Source: Camellia lanceoleosa (Eukaryota > Streptophyta > Magnoliopsida > Ericales > Theaceae). Taken from it: 64,000 bases of DNA. The stretch lies in contig CM045762.1 in assembly GCA_025200525.1 (NCBI GenBank), positions 74,769,217-74,833,216 on the forward strand, in the 5' to 3' direction. How positions within the stretch are numbered: position 1 is the first letter of the stretch; the number at the start of each line of letters is the position of its first letter. The notes below the pieces were generated by a model. That model was not told where the DNA came from. It saw only the letters and a list, made by a program, of their open reading frames with translations, and did no database searches. Of this stretch, positions 15,301 through 30,300 are shown in pieces. The translations under genes were made by a program, and so were the position numbers.

Positions 15301-18300
15301 TCAGGTCTTGGAGCTCGGCGGACAATGTTGCGCCGGCGGAACTCGTTTTATGTGTCTTTACGCTCGAGCGGAGAGCCTTACGCTCGAGCGGACCTGTCGT
15401 ATAACTGAGTGGGACTGGGCATTTTAAATCACTTTTTGACTTATCTTCTTCTTTCTTACTTTACCAAAACACCATTTTCAGAGCTTCTCACTCAAAAACC
15501 ATAACTTCTCTCTAAGTATTGATCTAGTTAGAGTGTGTTGTTCACCTTTTGTCTTCACAAAAAGGGTGTTGATCGTCGAGAGCGTCATTTTGATCCGAAT
15601 AGTTTGGTGTTTGGAGCATTTTGGTTTTGGGTCCTTCTTCTTTGGAGCTCATCTTTTGAGGTAGGGATATCCTACTCCTTTTTATAGATTTTGTCTTTGA
15701 ATTTTAGCACTTTGATATGTTGGTAGTTGTTGTGAAATTTTGGGAAACTTTGGGCCATTGTGTAATTTTACAAAAGTTGGGGTTTTGTCTATAATAAACC
15801 TAGAAGCATGTTTGGTATAGAAACATGGAATTAATGTTGAAACATTAGTGAAATTGGAACCTAAGGGTGGTAATGTTAATTATGGAAATGTCCTAATTAC
15901 ATTGATTAATTAATTTGAACAATTAATTGTGGAAAATGAGGAATTGAGATAGAATTGGGTCATGGGTTATGACGATGGAAAGAATACATTGATTTTATGT
16001 ATTGATATGTGATGTGTATAATTGTTGTATATATATGCATTGTGTTGTCTTTGGAGGAGATAGGGGATGTACTCCGGTTTAGGGAAGATAGGGATGGACC
16101 TCTAAACCGGATGTTACCGGGAGGAGATAGGGGATGAACTCCGTAGATAGAGCATGTATGCTTATCTAGAAAATATTGGCGAGCATGTATGCTTGTCATG
16201 GAAAGTGTGAATATATCTGTTTTGTTTATATTTGTTGAAGTGATGAAAGAATGTAAAAGAGTTGGCCATCTATCAATTGTTAGTCTTTTAGTCATTATTT
16301 ATAACTGGTTTAGTATATTTCTCTTTGAACGTGGCTCACCCTATATGGGAACATCATTTTCAGTCTTGGTAGCATGCCACCTCCAAGGACTTAGCTTGGA
16401 AGGCTAGTGGCGGATGGACTTTTGTTTGTCTTTCCTTTTGCGTGTTACATGTAAATTCAAGCCTAGGGCTTAATGTGTAAATGAGCTAGCACTCTATTTT
16501 CTTGTAACCAAGTGTTAACTTGGAAAGTCAGAAGCCCTTAGGTCATTTGCTTTTGTTGTTAACATGTAATACGTTTTGTAATAGAACCCTGTTGAATGAA
16601 AGAACGTGGATCTTTTATATATCATAGCATGTCAATATTGTTGGGTTAAATGTCATTATTTCCAGGGCGTTACAACTTGGTATCAGAGCGTACCGGGTTC
16701 GAATACTTTAGTGCGTGGGAAGTGATTAGGATCACAATGGGTTTGTCTCGCTTGATAGAGACTTAGGTGTACGGTTATATGTTTATGTGATAACATGCTT
16801 ATGTGATTGTTTGGGTATGGGATTTAGTTTCTAGGATGTTGATTGGGTCTTTGGGTTTCTGGGAGTCTTGTTGGAAAGGCACTTGATCAATGCTGTTTCT
16901 AACCGGTACTCTAGTAACGCCTTGGGACTATCATCATCCGGAAATGAAATTCGTAAGTGCTATATGTGTTTATGTGCTTACGTGGAATGAATTACAGTTA
17001 TCCATGCATTAGGACGTGAGTGTTTAGTTTTGGCACGTTTATAAATGTGCTAACGTTCTGTGTTACCTTTATTAGGATGTCAGGACGAGCAAGAGGTGGT
17101 AGGCGTGGTAGGCCTAGGAGGCAGGAAGTGCCATTACCGGATGAGGTTCGACAGTTCGAGAAGGGGTTGGTCGAGCCAATGTGGCGAGCCAAGTGGGTCA
17201 AGAGCCATGGGTGCCTTGGCCCGAGAGATAGCAGGGCCTTAGGTATTCTCGAGCAGAAATCGAGCAACCGAGGCAGGACCTTCTTTCTTGAAGAGGGAGT
17301 TCTTCCGGTCTAACCCGCAGGAGTTTGTTGGGGATCCTAAGGAGCCATTGAAGGCAGACGAGTGGCTAGAACAAATGAGTAAGACATTCGATATGCAAGG
17401 CATTGAGGACGAGCATTGAAAGTGACCTTGGCATCCTTCCAATTTGAAGGAGATGCGGGTCAATGGTGGAAGTATGAGAAAGTTCGTGCGGGTGGTACTT
17501 GGACGGCGTTTGTGAATGCCTTCCAGGAGAGGTTTTTATCCGCAGTGGCTAGAGAGAGACTAAGGGATCAGTTTACCAAGCTTAAGCAGGAGGGTTTGTC
17601 TGTGGCCGAGTTTGAGGCTACATTTACTAGCTTGTCCAGGTTTGCACCTGAACTAGTGGCGAGAGAGCGCCGTTACTCTGAGTTTGAGCGGAAGTTGAGG
17701 TGGGACCTCAAGTTGAAAGTTGGTGGACCTTACATTCGAGAGTACAGCATTTGGTGGATCTTGCGGCTCATATGGAGCCGATGATGCGAGAGGAGAAGAG
17801 GAGAAACATGGGGGCTCCAAGAGGGGCCAAGAGGGACAGGTGATGGCAGGAGGCGAGGGGTTATAACCCTCGGCCGTCCCAGTGGTTGGCCAGTCGACTT
17901 TCCCAAGAGTCACGAGCTCGGGAGGCGATCGGGAGAGTTCACTGTTTCAAGTGTGGCCACCGGGTCACAAGGCTTGTTGCTTGCCAAAGGGCGGGGTCGA
18001 GAGCCGCTTCTTCGTCGGCCAGACCACGAGTCGAGTTCGGGCGGGGCACCGTGTCGTGTTACAGTGTGGGGACACTGGGCACATGAAGAGCTATGGCCCA
18101 CGCTTGAGTCCCACTTCAGCAGCGTGTGGCTCTAGACAGACGCAGGATTTCACCACCGGCTCGATGCTGGCAGCCTCGAGGGCCAATCCAGGGGCTTCGT
18201 CGTCCCAGTCAGAACAACAGTCCTATGCTCCGAGAGGCGGCAGTAGATCGAGGGCCTCTGGTGCGCGTGTATCTTGTTATCACAGACCTAATACCGGCTC

Positions 18301-21300
18301 CATCGGTGAGAGAGGTACCTTTTGTTTTGCAATTCGGTTGCTACAGAGTTGATTCACACCCGTGCAACTCAATCAATTGTATCTGCTGCACTTGCATCTG
18401 TCTAGGAACTGGAGTTCGCACTTTTATCAACTCCTATTTGCGTTGTGTCACCTATTGGGGTGAGTTAATTTTGAGGCACGGATGTAGAGGTGTGATATAG
18501 AGGTCGACGATCATCGACTTCCTTTCCCATTTGTAGTTATGCCCATGAAGGGCTTTGATGTTATTTTGGGTATGGATAGTTATCGTCATACCGGCGGTTA
18601 TTGATTGCTACCGCCAGAGGGTTACCTGTCTGATGAACGGGAGTTTTTCCACTTTTTAGGAGACCGGGTTGGTAGTATTGTGCCACGAAGTGCGGTCATG
18701 GCGAATGAGCTTAGTAGTTTACTTGCTAGTTTTGAGAATGGTGAGTGTGATGAGACCCAGATTGAGTTGCCGAGGGTAGTTTGTGAATACGCAGATGTCT
18801 TTCCCGAGGATCTTATTGATTTGCCACCCCACCGAGAGACAGAGTTCTCTATTGTTTTAGTGCCGCAAGACGGTGCCGATTTCTATGGCACCTTATCGCT
18901 TTTGCACCGCAGAGTTGATTGAGTTGAAAGTTCAGCTCCAAGTATTGCTAGATAAGGGCTTTGTTCGCCCTAGTGTATCGCCGTGGGGAGCACCGGCCCT
19001 CTTTGCTAAAAAGAAAGACGGTGCCTTGAGGTTGTGTATCGACTACCGGAAGTTGAATCGACTCTGATTAAGAATAAGTACCCGATGCCCGTATAGATGA
19101 CTTGTTAGACCAGTTGAGGGGTTCCCGTTGTTTCTCTAAGATAGACTTGAGATCGGGTTACCACCGGTGAGGGTCGAGAGGAGGATATTCAAGACGGCAT
19201 TCCGTCGCGGTATGGCCATTATGAGTTTCGGTGATGCCATTTGGGCTTACCAACGCAACGGCAGTCTTTATGGACTTGATGAACCGGATCTTCCGGGAAT
19301 TCTTGGATCGTTTTGTGGTCGTTTTTGTGGATGATATTCTTATCTATTCACCCACAGAGCAAGAGCACGAGGAACACTTGAGAGTGGTGCTTGAATTGCT
19401 TAGAGCCCATAGGTCAGATGCCAAGTTTGGGAAGTGCGAGTTCGCTAAGAGAAGTCAAATTCCTAGGCCATGTAGTTTCGGGGAAGGTGTCTGTTGATAC
19501 ATCCAAGATTGAGGCAAGGCAAGATCGGGCACGCCTTAGGAATGTGTTTGAGATTCGCAGCTCGGGATTAGCTGGGTATTACCGCGGTTTGTGAAAGATT
19601 TCTCCGTGTTAGCTTCGTTGACTAGGTTGACTCGCCAGGGAGTCAAATTTGTATGGAGTGAGACTTGTGAAAAGTCGTTTCAGGAGTTGAAGGTTAGATT
19701 GACCACCGCTCCAGTCTTGATTATTCCGGAGAGAGGGTTGGGTTATGCAGTTTATTGTGATGCCTCACGAGAGGGTTTGGGTTGTGTGTTGATGCAGGGA
19801 GGGAAAGTAGTAGCCTATGGCTCACGTCAGTTAAAAATACACGAGAAGAATTACCCTACACACGACCTAGAGTTGGCGGCTGTGATCTTTGCCTTGAAAA
19901 TCTGGAGGCACTACCTTTATGGTGAAAAATTCGAGGTGTTCTCGGATCATAAAAGTCTGAAGTATCTGTTTTCACAGAAAGACTTGAACTTGAGGCAGAG
20001 GAGGTGGATGGAGTTTATAGAAGATTACGACTTCGAGTTGCATTATCACCCAGGGAAGGCCAATGTTGTGGCCGATGCCCTTAGCAGAAAATCCGTTAGT
20101 AATGTAGCTTGTATAGCTGTCCGGGAGTGGGGGATGTTGGGGGCAATTGGAGAATTTGATTTGCTTCTGGGCGAATCACCAAGTCATGACCTTGTTTTCT
20201 GTTGTTGCGCAACCTACACTAGTGACTAGAGTGTTAGAGGCACAGAGAGGTGACCTTGAGGTGGAATCACTCCGAGAGAGGATCTCCAATGGGAAGGTTG
20301 AGAAGGGTTTGACGGTGTATCCCGACCTGAGTGTGAGATACCGAGGCCGTTTGTTTGTACCGGAGGCTTGCCGAGAGGAGGTACTCCGAGAGTTTCATCA
20401 TTCACGCCTTGCGGTGCATCCGGGAGGTACTAAGATGTATCGGGATTTGGGTCGTCAGTTTTGGTGGCGGGGTCTGAAGAGAGATGTGGCAGTCTTCGTG
20501 TCTAAGTGCCTTACTTGTCAGCAAGTGAAGGCCGAGCATCAGAGGCCAGCGGGTTTGTTACAACCCTTGCCTATTGTCGAGTGGAAGTGGGAGCATGTCA
20601 CCATGGACTTCGTTGTAGGTCTTCCGAAGACTCAGCGGGGTAGTGACACTATTTGGGTGGTTGTAGACCGGTTGACCAAGTCGGCGCATTTCATTCCAAT
20701 GCGCGTGAGAGATTCCGTAGATCATCTTGCCGACTTGTATGTTCGGGACATAGTAAGGTTGCACGGGGTCCCAGTGACGATTGTCTCAGATAGAGATCCT
20801 CGTTTCTTTGCTAGGTTGTGGCGAGTTTGCGAGTGCTTTAGGTACTAAGTTGACCTTTAGTCTGACTTATCATCCTCAGACCAGGCGGCAACCGGCGTAC
20901 CATTCAGATCCTTGAGGATATGCTTGAGGTTGTGTCCTTGATTTCATGGGACATGGAGAGGCACTTACCACTGGTGGAGTTTGCCTACAATATGATTTCA
21001 GTCTAGTATCGGTATGGCACCATTTGAGGCCTTGTATGGCCGACCTTGTAGGTCTCCAGTTTGTTGGGCCGAGGTGGGCGACACACCTTTGTTGGGTCCG
21101 GAATTGGTTAGGGAGACGACGGAGAAAGTTGAGCTTATCCGTAGGAGGCTTGTTACAGCCCAGAGTCGTCAGAAGTCCTATGCTGACCGTAGGAGGAGAC
21201 CGTTGGAGTTTGAGGTGGGTGATCACGTCTTTCTGAAGATATCACCTAGGCGAGGTTTGCTGAGATTTGGGAAGAGTGGGAAGTTATCCCCTCGGTTTAT

Positions 21301-24300
21301 TGGTCCTTTTGAGATCCTTGAGCGGATTGGCGAGGTTGCTTATCGTTTAGCTTTGCCGCCACAGTTGGCCGGAGTTCATGACGTGTTTCATGTAAGTATG
21401 CTTCGGAAGTATGAGCCGGATCCATCACACGTGTTGGATTGGACCGACTTAGAGGTAGATGAGGATGCCTCGTATGAGGAGAGACCGGTTCAGGTCTTGG
21501 ATAGGCGGGATCAAGTCCTGCGTGGTAAGACCATCCCTTTGGTTAAGGTTTTGTGGAAACATCACGGAGTGGAGGAGGCCACTTGGGAACGTGAGTTGGG
21601 AGTCCGTGAGAAGTATCCAGACTTATTTGTTGATGTGTAATCAAGTGTTGCAATTTTGTAATTGTAATGAACTTTAAGAACATTTGAAATGTCTTAAGTT
21701 GTAAAACATGGTGTATGTTTTGGTTAATGTAAATGTTGTAGAACTTGCCTTGTTATGGGAGTTGATTATAATAGTGCATATGTTGGCCATATTATAGAAA
21801 TTGAATTGTATCATGATTATTGCTTATGATATGAATTGTAAACCATCTATGTGGGAAATGGTTGAAATGGAAGGAAAATGCATGTGGAAATGTATATATT
21901 GTTAAATGCCTCTTGATGAGAGATGGAATGACCGGTAATGGGTCGAATTGTGTAATGTTGTGACATAACATTGTTTAAAGGAGAGGAAAACTTGCCTTTC
22001 AAAACTTGTTTTAATTTCGGGGACGAAATTCCTTAAGGGGGGGAGGTTATAGCGGTCCCGGGTTTACCCCTTGTTGTATAGTGGTCCGGACATGTGTCCG
22101 TGGATGTCGGTAATTGAGTATTGTCTTATTTACGTCCTTTCTTGCTTTGTTTTTGAGTTACTGATGATGTGGGCGTGTTTGTCACGGGTTGGTTAAGCTT
22201 TAGAACCAAGTCTAGTTGCCCAGTTTTAATCGTCCGCCGGCGGACATGTTTGCGCCGAGCGGATGGGTTGTTGTTGCTTGTACGCCGGCGGAGGTTTTGG
22301 CGCCGGCGGAGAATGCACCTTTCAAGATTTCGTGCACCCGCAAAACTTCGCAAGTGTGGTTTCTGCGCCGAAGGGTCTTTAGCGCCGAGCGCATAGTATG
22401 TTTTTTGGTGAGAGTTCGGGAGGGAGACTGCGCTTCGAGCTGGGATCTACGCCGAGCGGACGAACTTTGTGTTCAGGTCTTGGAGCTCGGCGGACAATGT
22501 TGCGCCGAGCGGAACTCGTTTATGTGTCTTTACGCCGGCGGAGAGCCTTACGCCGAGCGGACTGTCAGATAACCGAGTGGGGACCGGGCATTTTAAATCA
22601 CTTTTGACTTATCTTCTTCTTTCTTACTTTACCAAAACACCATTTTGAGCTTCTCACTCAAAAACCATAACTTCTCTCTAAGTATTGATCTAGTTAGAGT
22701 GTGTTGTTCACCTTTTGTCTTCACAAAAAGGGTGTTGATCGTCGAGAGCGTCATTTTGATCCGAATAGTTTGGTGTTTGGAGCATTTTGGTTTTGGGTCC
22801 TTCTTCTTTGGAGCTCATCTTTTGAGGTAGGGATATCCTACTCCTTTTTATAGATTTTGTCTTTGAATTTTAGCACTTTGATATGTTGGTAGTTGTTGTG
22901 AAATTTTGGGAAACTTTGGGCCATTGTGTAATTTTACAAAAGTTGGGGTTTTGTCTATAATAAACCTAGAAGCATGTTTGGTATAGAAACATGGAATTAA
23001 TGTTGAAACATTAGTGAAATTGGAACCTAAGGGTGGTAATGTTAATTATGGAAATGTCCTAATTACATTGATTAATTAATTTGAACAATTAATTGTGGAA
23101 AATGAGGAATTGAGATAGAATTGGGTCATGGGTTATGACGATGGAAAGAATACATTGATTTTATGTATTGATATGTGATGTGTATAATTGTTGTATATAT
23201 ATGCATTGTGTTGTCTTTGGAGGAGATAGGGGATGTACTCGCGGTTTAGGGAAGATAGGGATGGACCTCTAAACCGGATGTTCTTTGGGAGGAGATAGGA
23301 TGAACTCCGTAGATAGAGCATGTATGCTTATCTAGAAAATATTGGTCGAGCATGTATGCTTGTCATGGAAAGTGTGAATATATCTGTTTTGTTTATATTT
23401 GTTGAAGTGATGAAAGAATGTAAAAGAGTTGGCCATCTATCAATTGTTAGTCTTTTAGTCATTATTTATAACTGGTTTAGTATATTTCTACTGGGCTGTG
23501 GCTCACCCTATATGGGAACATCATTTTCAGGTACTGGTAGCATGCCACCTCCAAGGACTTAGCTTGGAAGGCTAGTGGCGGATGGACTTTTGTTTGTCTT
23601 TCCTTTTGCAGTGTTACATGTAAATTCAAGCCTAGGGCTTAATGTGTAAATGAGCTAGCACTCTATTTTCTTGTAACCAAGTGTTAACTTGGAAAGCTGT
23701 AAGCCCTTAGGGCATTTGCTTTTGTTGTTAACATGTAATACGTTTTGTAATAGAACCCTGTTGAATGAAAGAACGTGGATCTTTTATATATCATAGCATG
23801 TCAATATTGTTGGGTTAAATGTCATTATTTCCAGGGCGTTACAAATTAAATATGAATTTATCAAAATAAAAATATATCAAGGCACTGTGGTGAATTTTTA
23901 AAATAAAATTTTCTTCTTTTCATAAGTCCAATACTCAAATCTACAACATAACTTGCCTTATCAAAAAAATAACTAATAAGATTGTGGAACACAAATGATT
24001 AAAGTCAAATAGAAAAATAACTATGAAATAATGTGAAGAGCTGAAATAAAAAAGGTGCTTAGTTAATAATTAAGCAATAGAATAAATATTTCAAAAGAAT
24101 ATTGCGATATGAAATTATCAATTTGCCTGCATAATGCTTCTCATTTCCGCTCATACACGTTTGAAGCATGTGTTTGTAAACTGTCGCAATTATAAGTTGT
24201 TGCTCATCCGCAATTTTGTGACAGCTAGTAGCTACATGTGTTGTAAATCACTTTACAGGTTGCTTTTCCCGTCTTGGAGGATTTGAAAATTCAGAAATTG

Positions 24301-27300
24301 CCTAACATAATAGAGATATGGGACGAGCAATTACTCATAACCTCAGAAAAAGAATCAAAGTCCTTCTGCCAATTGAAAGATATGCAGGTTTCTAATTGTG
24401 AGAAATTGGTACATGTGGTCCTATTCAATATGCTCCCACGACTGCAAAATCTCAAAAATTTCAACGTAGATAATTGTCCAAGGATGGAAGCGATAGTCTC
24501 GGAGAAAGAAAAAGAGGAAGGAACCACCAAGAATGATATCATCGTGTTCTCTCAATTAAGAACTCTTAATCTTTCTGAGTTGGTGAGCCTTAAAAGTTTT
24601 TGCAACGGGCCTACAAGATCTAAAGCACAACCCTTATTCAACCACCAGGTTTGATTTTCTTTTTTTATTTTATTAACCTTGGCCATGGGAAAGCGTGCGC
24701 ACAAAAAAATTAAAATTCTTTTTCCATTACAATTTTAAATTTGAAGCTTATTTGAATATTCTCTTTCTATCCAAATCCAAATAAAAGTAAAATAATTGCA
24801 AGGTGGATATGCAAGGGGTCTACGATGGAAATTACAATATTAGCCAACAAAAATATGTATGAATTGTAACACGCCATATTTTTATTTTTAATATGAATCT
24901 TAATATGATTTCAATTGACTAAAATATGCATAAGTTTGTTTTCTTTACCATTTCAACTGAACCCAAACGAGTTTTAATCGAATGGAGTTCGAGCAACTTG
25001 GTATTTTGCTGCCCATTTAAGTTTATAGAACTGAGTTCGAACTGAACTCAAAAAATCGGCGAATTTCAAAATATGTTCAATTTTAACTTATTTATATAAT
25101 AAGTCACTCTTGAATTGTTTTTTAATTAGCCGAATATAAATCGAGTTCAAATAATTTTATTTGTTTTACCATCTTAACTTAAATAGATATGCCAAGAAAA
25201 TGATTATTAAATTAAATATGAATTTATCAAAATAAAAAATTATCAAGGCACTGTGGTGAATTTTTAAAATAAAATTTTCTTCTTTTTCATAAGTCCAATA
25301 CTCAAATCTACAACATAACTTGCCTTATCTAAAAAATAACTAATAACATTGTGGAACACAAATGATTAAAGTCAAATAGAAAAATAATTATGAAAGATGG
25401 AAAATAACGTGAAGAGCTAAAATCAAAAAGGTGCTTAGTTAATAATTAAGCAATAGAATAAATATTTCAAAAGAATATGGTGATATGAATTTATCAATTT
25501 GTCTGCCTAATGCTTCTCATTTCCGCTCATACACGTTTGAAGCATGTGTTTGTAAACTGTCGCAATTATAAGTTGTTGCTCATCCACAATTTTGTCACAG
25601 TCACTAGCTACATGTGTTGTAAATTACTTTACAGGTTACTTTTCCCGTCTTGGAGGATTTGAACATTAAGAAATTGCCTAACATAATAGAGATATGGGAT
25701 GAGCAATTACTCATAGCCTCAGAAAAAGAATCAATGTCCTTCTGCCAATTGAAAGATATGCAGGTTTCTAATTGTGAGAAATTGGTACATGTGGTCCTAT
25801 TCAATATGCTCCCACGACTGCAAAATCTCAAAAAATTCAACGTAGATAATTGTCCAAGGATGGAAGCGATACTCTCGGAGAAAAAAGAAGAAGGAACCAC
25901 CAGGAATGATATCATCGTGTTCTCTCAATTAACAACTCTTAATCTTTCAAAGTTGGTGAGCCTAAAAAGTTTCTGCAATGGGCCTACAAGATCTAAAGCA
26001 CAACCCTTATTCAACCACCAGGTTCGATTTTCTTTTTTTATTTTATTAACCCTTGCCATGGGAAAGCGTGCGCACAAAAAAAATTAAAATTTTTTTTCCA
26101 TTACAATTTTAAATTTGAAGCTTATTTGAATATTCACTTTCTATCCAAATCCAAATAAAAGTAAAATAATTGCAAGGTGGATATGCTAGGGGTCTACGAT
26201 GGAAATTACAATATTAGCCAAACAAAAATATGTATGAATTCTAATACACCATATTTTTATTTTTAATATGAATCTTAATATGATTTTATTTGACTAAAAT
26301 ATATATAAGAATGTCTTCTTTACCATTTCAACCGAACCCAAACGAGTTTTAATCGAATGGAGTTTGAGCAACTTGGTATTTTACTGCCCATTTAGGTTTA
26401 TAGAACTGAGTTCGAACTGAACTCAAAAAATCGGCAAATTTCAAAATGTGTTAAATTTTAACTTATTTATATAATAAGTCATTCTTGAATTGTTTTTTAA
26501 TGAGCCGAATATAAATCAAGTTCAAATAATTTTATTTGTTTTACCATCTAAACTTAAATAGATATGCCAAGAAAATGATTATTAAATTAAATATGAATTT
26601 ATCAAAATAAAAATATATCAAGGCACCGTGGTGAATTTTTAAAATAAAATTTTCTTCTTTTTTATAAGTCCGATACTCAAATCTACAACATAACTTGCCT
26701 TATCTAAAAAATAACTAATAAGATTGTGGAACACAAATGATTAAAGTCAAATAGAAAAATAACTGTGGAAGATGGAAAATAATGTGAAGAGCTGAAATCA
26801 AGAAGGTGCTTAGTTAATAATTAATCAATAGAATAAATATTTCAAAAGAATATTGCGATATGAAAGTATCAATTTGCCTGCCTAATGCTTCTCATTTCTA
26901 CTCATACACGTTTGAAGCATGTGTTTGTAAACTGTTGCAATTATAAGTTGTTGCTCATCCACAATTTTGTGACAGTCACTAGCTACTTGCATTGTAAATC
27001 ACTTTACAGGTTGCTTTTCCCGTCTTGGAGGATTTGAAAATTCAGAAATTGCCTAACATAATAGAGATATGGGACGAGCAATTACTCATAGCCTCAGAAA
27101 AAGAATTAAAGTCCTTCTGCCAATTGAAAGATATGCAGATTTCTAATTGTGAGAAATTGGTACATGTGGTCCTATTCAATATGCTCCCACGACTGCAAAA
27201 TCTGAAAAAATTCAAGGTAGATAATTGTCCAAGGATGGAAGCGATAGTCTTGGAGGAAGAAAAAAAAGAAGGAACCACCAGGAATGATATCATCGTGTTC

Positions 27301-30300
27301 TCTCAATTAACAACTCTTAATCTTTCTGAGTTGGTGAGCCTAAAAAGTTTCTGCAACGGGCCTACAAGGTTTGAAGCACAACCCTTGTTCAATAACCAGG
27401 TTTGATTTTCCTTTTTTATTTTATTAACCCTTGCCATGGGAAAGCCTGCGCACAAAAAAAAAATTAAAATTCCTTTTCCATTACAATTTTTAATTTGAAG
27501 CTTAGTTGAATATTCTCTTTCTATCCAAATTCAAATAAAAGTAAAATAATTTCATGGTGGATATGCGAGGGGCCTACGATGGAAATTACAATATTACCCA
27601 AACAAAAATATGTATGAATTCTAAAATTGACACTATTTTTTTATTTTGAATATGAATCTTAATATGATTTTATTTGACTAAAATATATATATAAGTTTGT
27701 CTTCTTTACCATTTGAGCCGAACCCAAACGAGTTTTAATCGAACAGAGTTTGAGCAACTTGGAATTTTAGTGCCCATTTAAGTTTATAGAACTGAGCTCA
27801 AACTGAATTAAAAAAATCGGCGAATTTCAAAATGTGTTCAATTTTAACTTATTTATATAATAAGTCGTTCTTGAATTGTTTTTTATTGAGCCGAATATAA
27901 ATCGAGTTCAAATAATATGATTTGCTTTACCATCTTAACTTAAATAGATACGTCAGGAAAATGAATATTAAATCAAGCAAAAAATTATCATGACATTGGT
28001 GAATTTTTCAAATAAAATTTTCTTCTATTTCGTAGGTCTAATACTCAGATCTGCAACATAATTTGCCTTATCTAAAAAATAACTAATAAGATTCTGAAAC
28101 ACAAATTATTAAAGGCAAATAGGAAAATAATGTTGAAAGATGGAAAACAATGTGAAGAGTTGATGACAAAAAGGTGCCTAGTTAATAATTAAGCAATACA
28201 ATAAATATTTCAAAAGAATCTGGTGATATGCAAATATCAATTTGCTTGCCTATGGCTTTTCATTTCCGCTCATACATGATTAAAGCATGCATTTGGAAAC
28301 TCTTGCAATTATCAATTGTTGCTTATGCACAATTTTGTAACAGTCACTAACTACATGCGTTGTAAATTACTTTGCAGGTTGCTTTCCCCGTCTTGGAGGT
28401 TTTGGAAATTCAGGAATTGCCTAACATAACAGAGATATGGGACAAGCAATTACTCATGGCCTCAGAAGAAGAATCAAAGTCCTTCTGCCAACTAAAAGAT
28501 ATGACAGCTTCTAATTGTGAGAAATTGGTACATGTGGTCCAGTTCAATATGCTCTCACGACTGCAAAATCTGGAAACATTCAATGTAGATCATTGTCCAA
28601 AGATGGAAGCGATAGTCTCGAAGAAAGGAAAAGAAGAAGGAACCACCAGTAATGATGTCATTGTGTTCTCTCAATTAACAACTCTTAATCTATCTGAGTT
28701 GGTGAGCCTTAAAAGTTTCTACAACTGGCCTACAAGATCTGAAGCACAACCCCTGTTCAACCACCAGGTTTGATTTTCCTAATTTATTTTTTGAACCTTG
28801 GCCATGGGAAAGCGTGCACACAAAGAAAAATTAAAATTCCTTTTCAAATACAATTTTAAATTTGAAGCTTATTTGAATATTCTCTTTCTATCCAAATCCA
28901 AATAAAAGTAAAATAATTTCATGGTGGATATGCGAGGGGCCTACGATGGAAATTACAATATTAGCCAAACAAAAGTATGTATGAATTCTAATACACCATA
29001 TTTTTATTTTTAATATGAATCTTAATATGATTTTATTTGACTAAAATATATATAAGTTTGTCTTCTTTACCATTTCAACCGAAGCCAAACGAGTTTTAAT
29101 CGAATGGAGTTCGAGCAACTTGGTATTTTACTGCCCATTTAAGTTTATAGAGCTGAGTTCGAACTGAACTCAAAACATCGGCGAATTTCAAAATGTGTTC
29201 AATTTTAACTTATTTATACAATAAGTCATTCTTGAATTGTTTTTTAATGAGCTGAATATAATTTGAGTCTAAATAATTTTATTTGTTTTACCATCTTAAC
29301 TTAAATAGATATGCCATGAAAATGATTATTATTGGTTTGGGATGTTCTAAAAAAGTGTACTTTTTGGCTTATTGACTTATATGGGTTGGGTTTGGGTTGG
29401 GTTTGATGTGATGTGTTAGAGAGGTGATGTGATTTAAATAAGATGATGTGACTTAAATAAGATAGTGACTTTTTGACTTTTTGTATTATTTAGGTCATGC
29501 CAAACTTGTAAAAATACATCAAGGCACCGTGGTGAATTTATAAAATAAAATTTTCTTCTTTTTCATAAGTCCAATACTCAAATGTACAACATAACTTGCC
29601 TTACCTAAAAAATAACTAATAAGATTGCGGATCACAAATTATTAAAGTCAAATAGAAAAATAACTATGAAAGATGGAAAATAATGTGAAGAGCTGAAATC
29701 AAAAAGGTGCTTAGTTAATAATTAAGCAATAGAATAAATATTTCAAAAGAATATTGCGATATGAAATTATCAATTTGCCTGCCTAATGCTTCTCATTTCC
29801 TCTCATACACGTTTGAAGCATGTGTTTGTAAAAGCTGCAATTACAAGTTGTTGCTCATCCACAATTTTGTGATGACCAAGAGCTACATGTGTTGTAAATC
29901 ACTTTACAGGTTGCTTTTCCCGTCTTGGAGGATTTGAAAATTCAGAAATTGCCTAACATAATAGAGATATGGGATGAGCAATTACTCATAGCCTCAGAAA
30001 AAGAATCAAAGTCCTTCTGCCAATTGAAAGATATGCAGGTTTCTAATTGTGAGAAATTGGTACATGTGGTCCGATTCAATATGCTCCCACGACTGCAAAA
30101 TCTAAAAAAATTCAAGGAAGATAATTGTCCAAGGATGGAAGCGATAGTCTTGGAGAAAGAAAAAGAAGAAGGAACCACTAGGAATGATATCATCGTGTTC
30201 TCTCAATTAACAACTCTTAATCTTTCTGAGTTGGTGAGCCTTAAAAGTTTCTGCAACGGGCCTACAAGGTTTGAAGCACAACCCTTGTTCAATAACCAGG

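Larger units (their letters stand above)
14870..23843 (+). mobile_element. Complete Ty3/gypsy chromovirus, Tekay/Del-like, in intron 6
   Basis: This 8,974-bp element has LTRs of 1,805 and 1,796 bp and a 5-bp target duplication AATTA (14865-14869 and 23844-23848). It has a Met-type primer binding site just inside the 5' LTR, gag-pol in the order gag, protease, RT, RNase H, integrase, chromodomain, and a polypurine tract before the 3' LTR. The termini are TA...CA rather than TG...CA. It lies in the same orientation as the LRR gene, between array exons E6 and E7. Long stretches of the two LTRs look identical, which suggests recent insertion, yet gag-pol is frameshifted in many places. Confidence 0.9.

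Noticed and set aside
14893..15408. Open frame of 171 codons near the start of the 5' LTR
   Set aside because: It lies in LTR U3, is GC-palindrome driven, overlaps frames on both strands, and is not kept in the 3' LTR.
16678..16689. tRNA gene signal
   Set aside because: TGGTATCAGAGC at the LTR edge is a primer binding site. No tRNA cloverleaf surrounds it. The same holds at 54672-54683.
17882..18500. Several overlapping plus and minus frames of 60-156 codons
   Set aside because: They are out-of-frame readings of GC-rich gag zinc-knuckle and linker sequence in the frameshifted retrotransposon.
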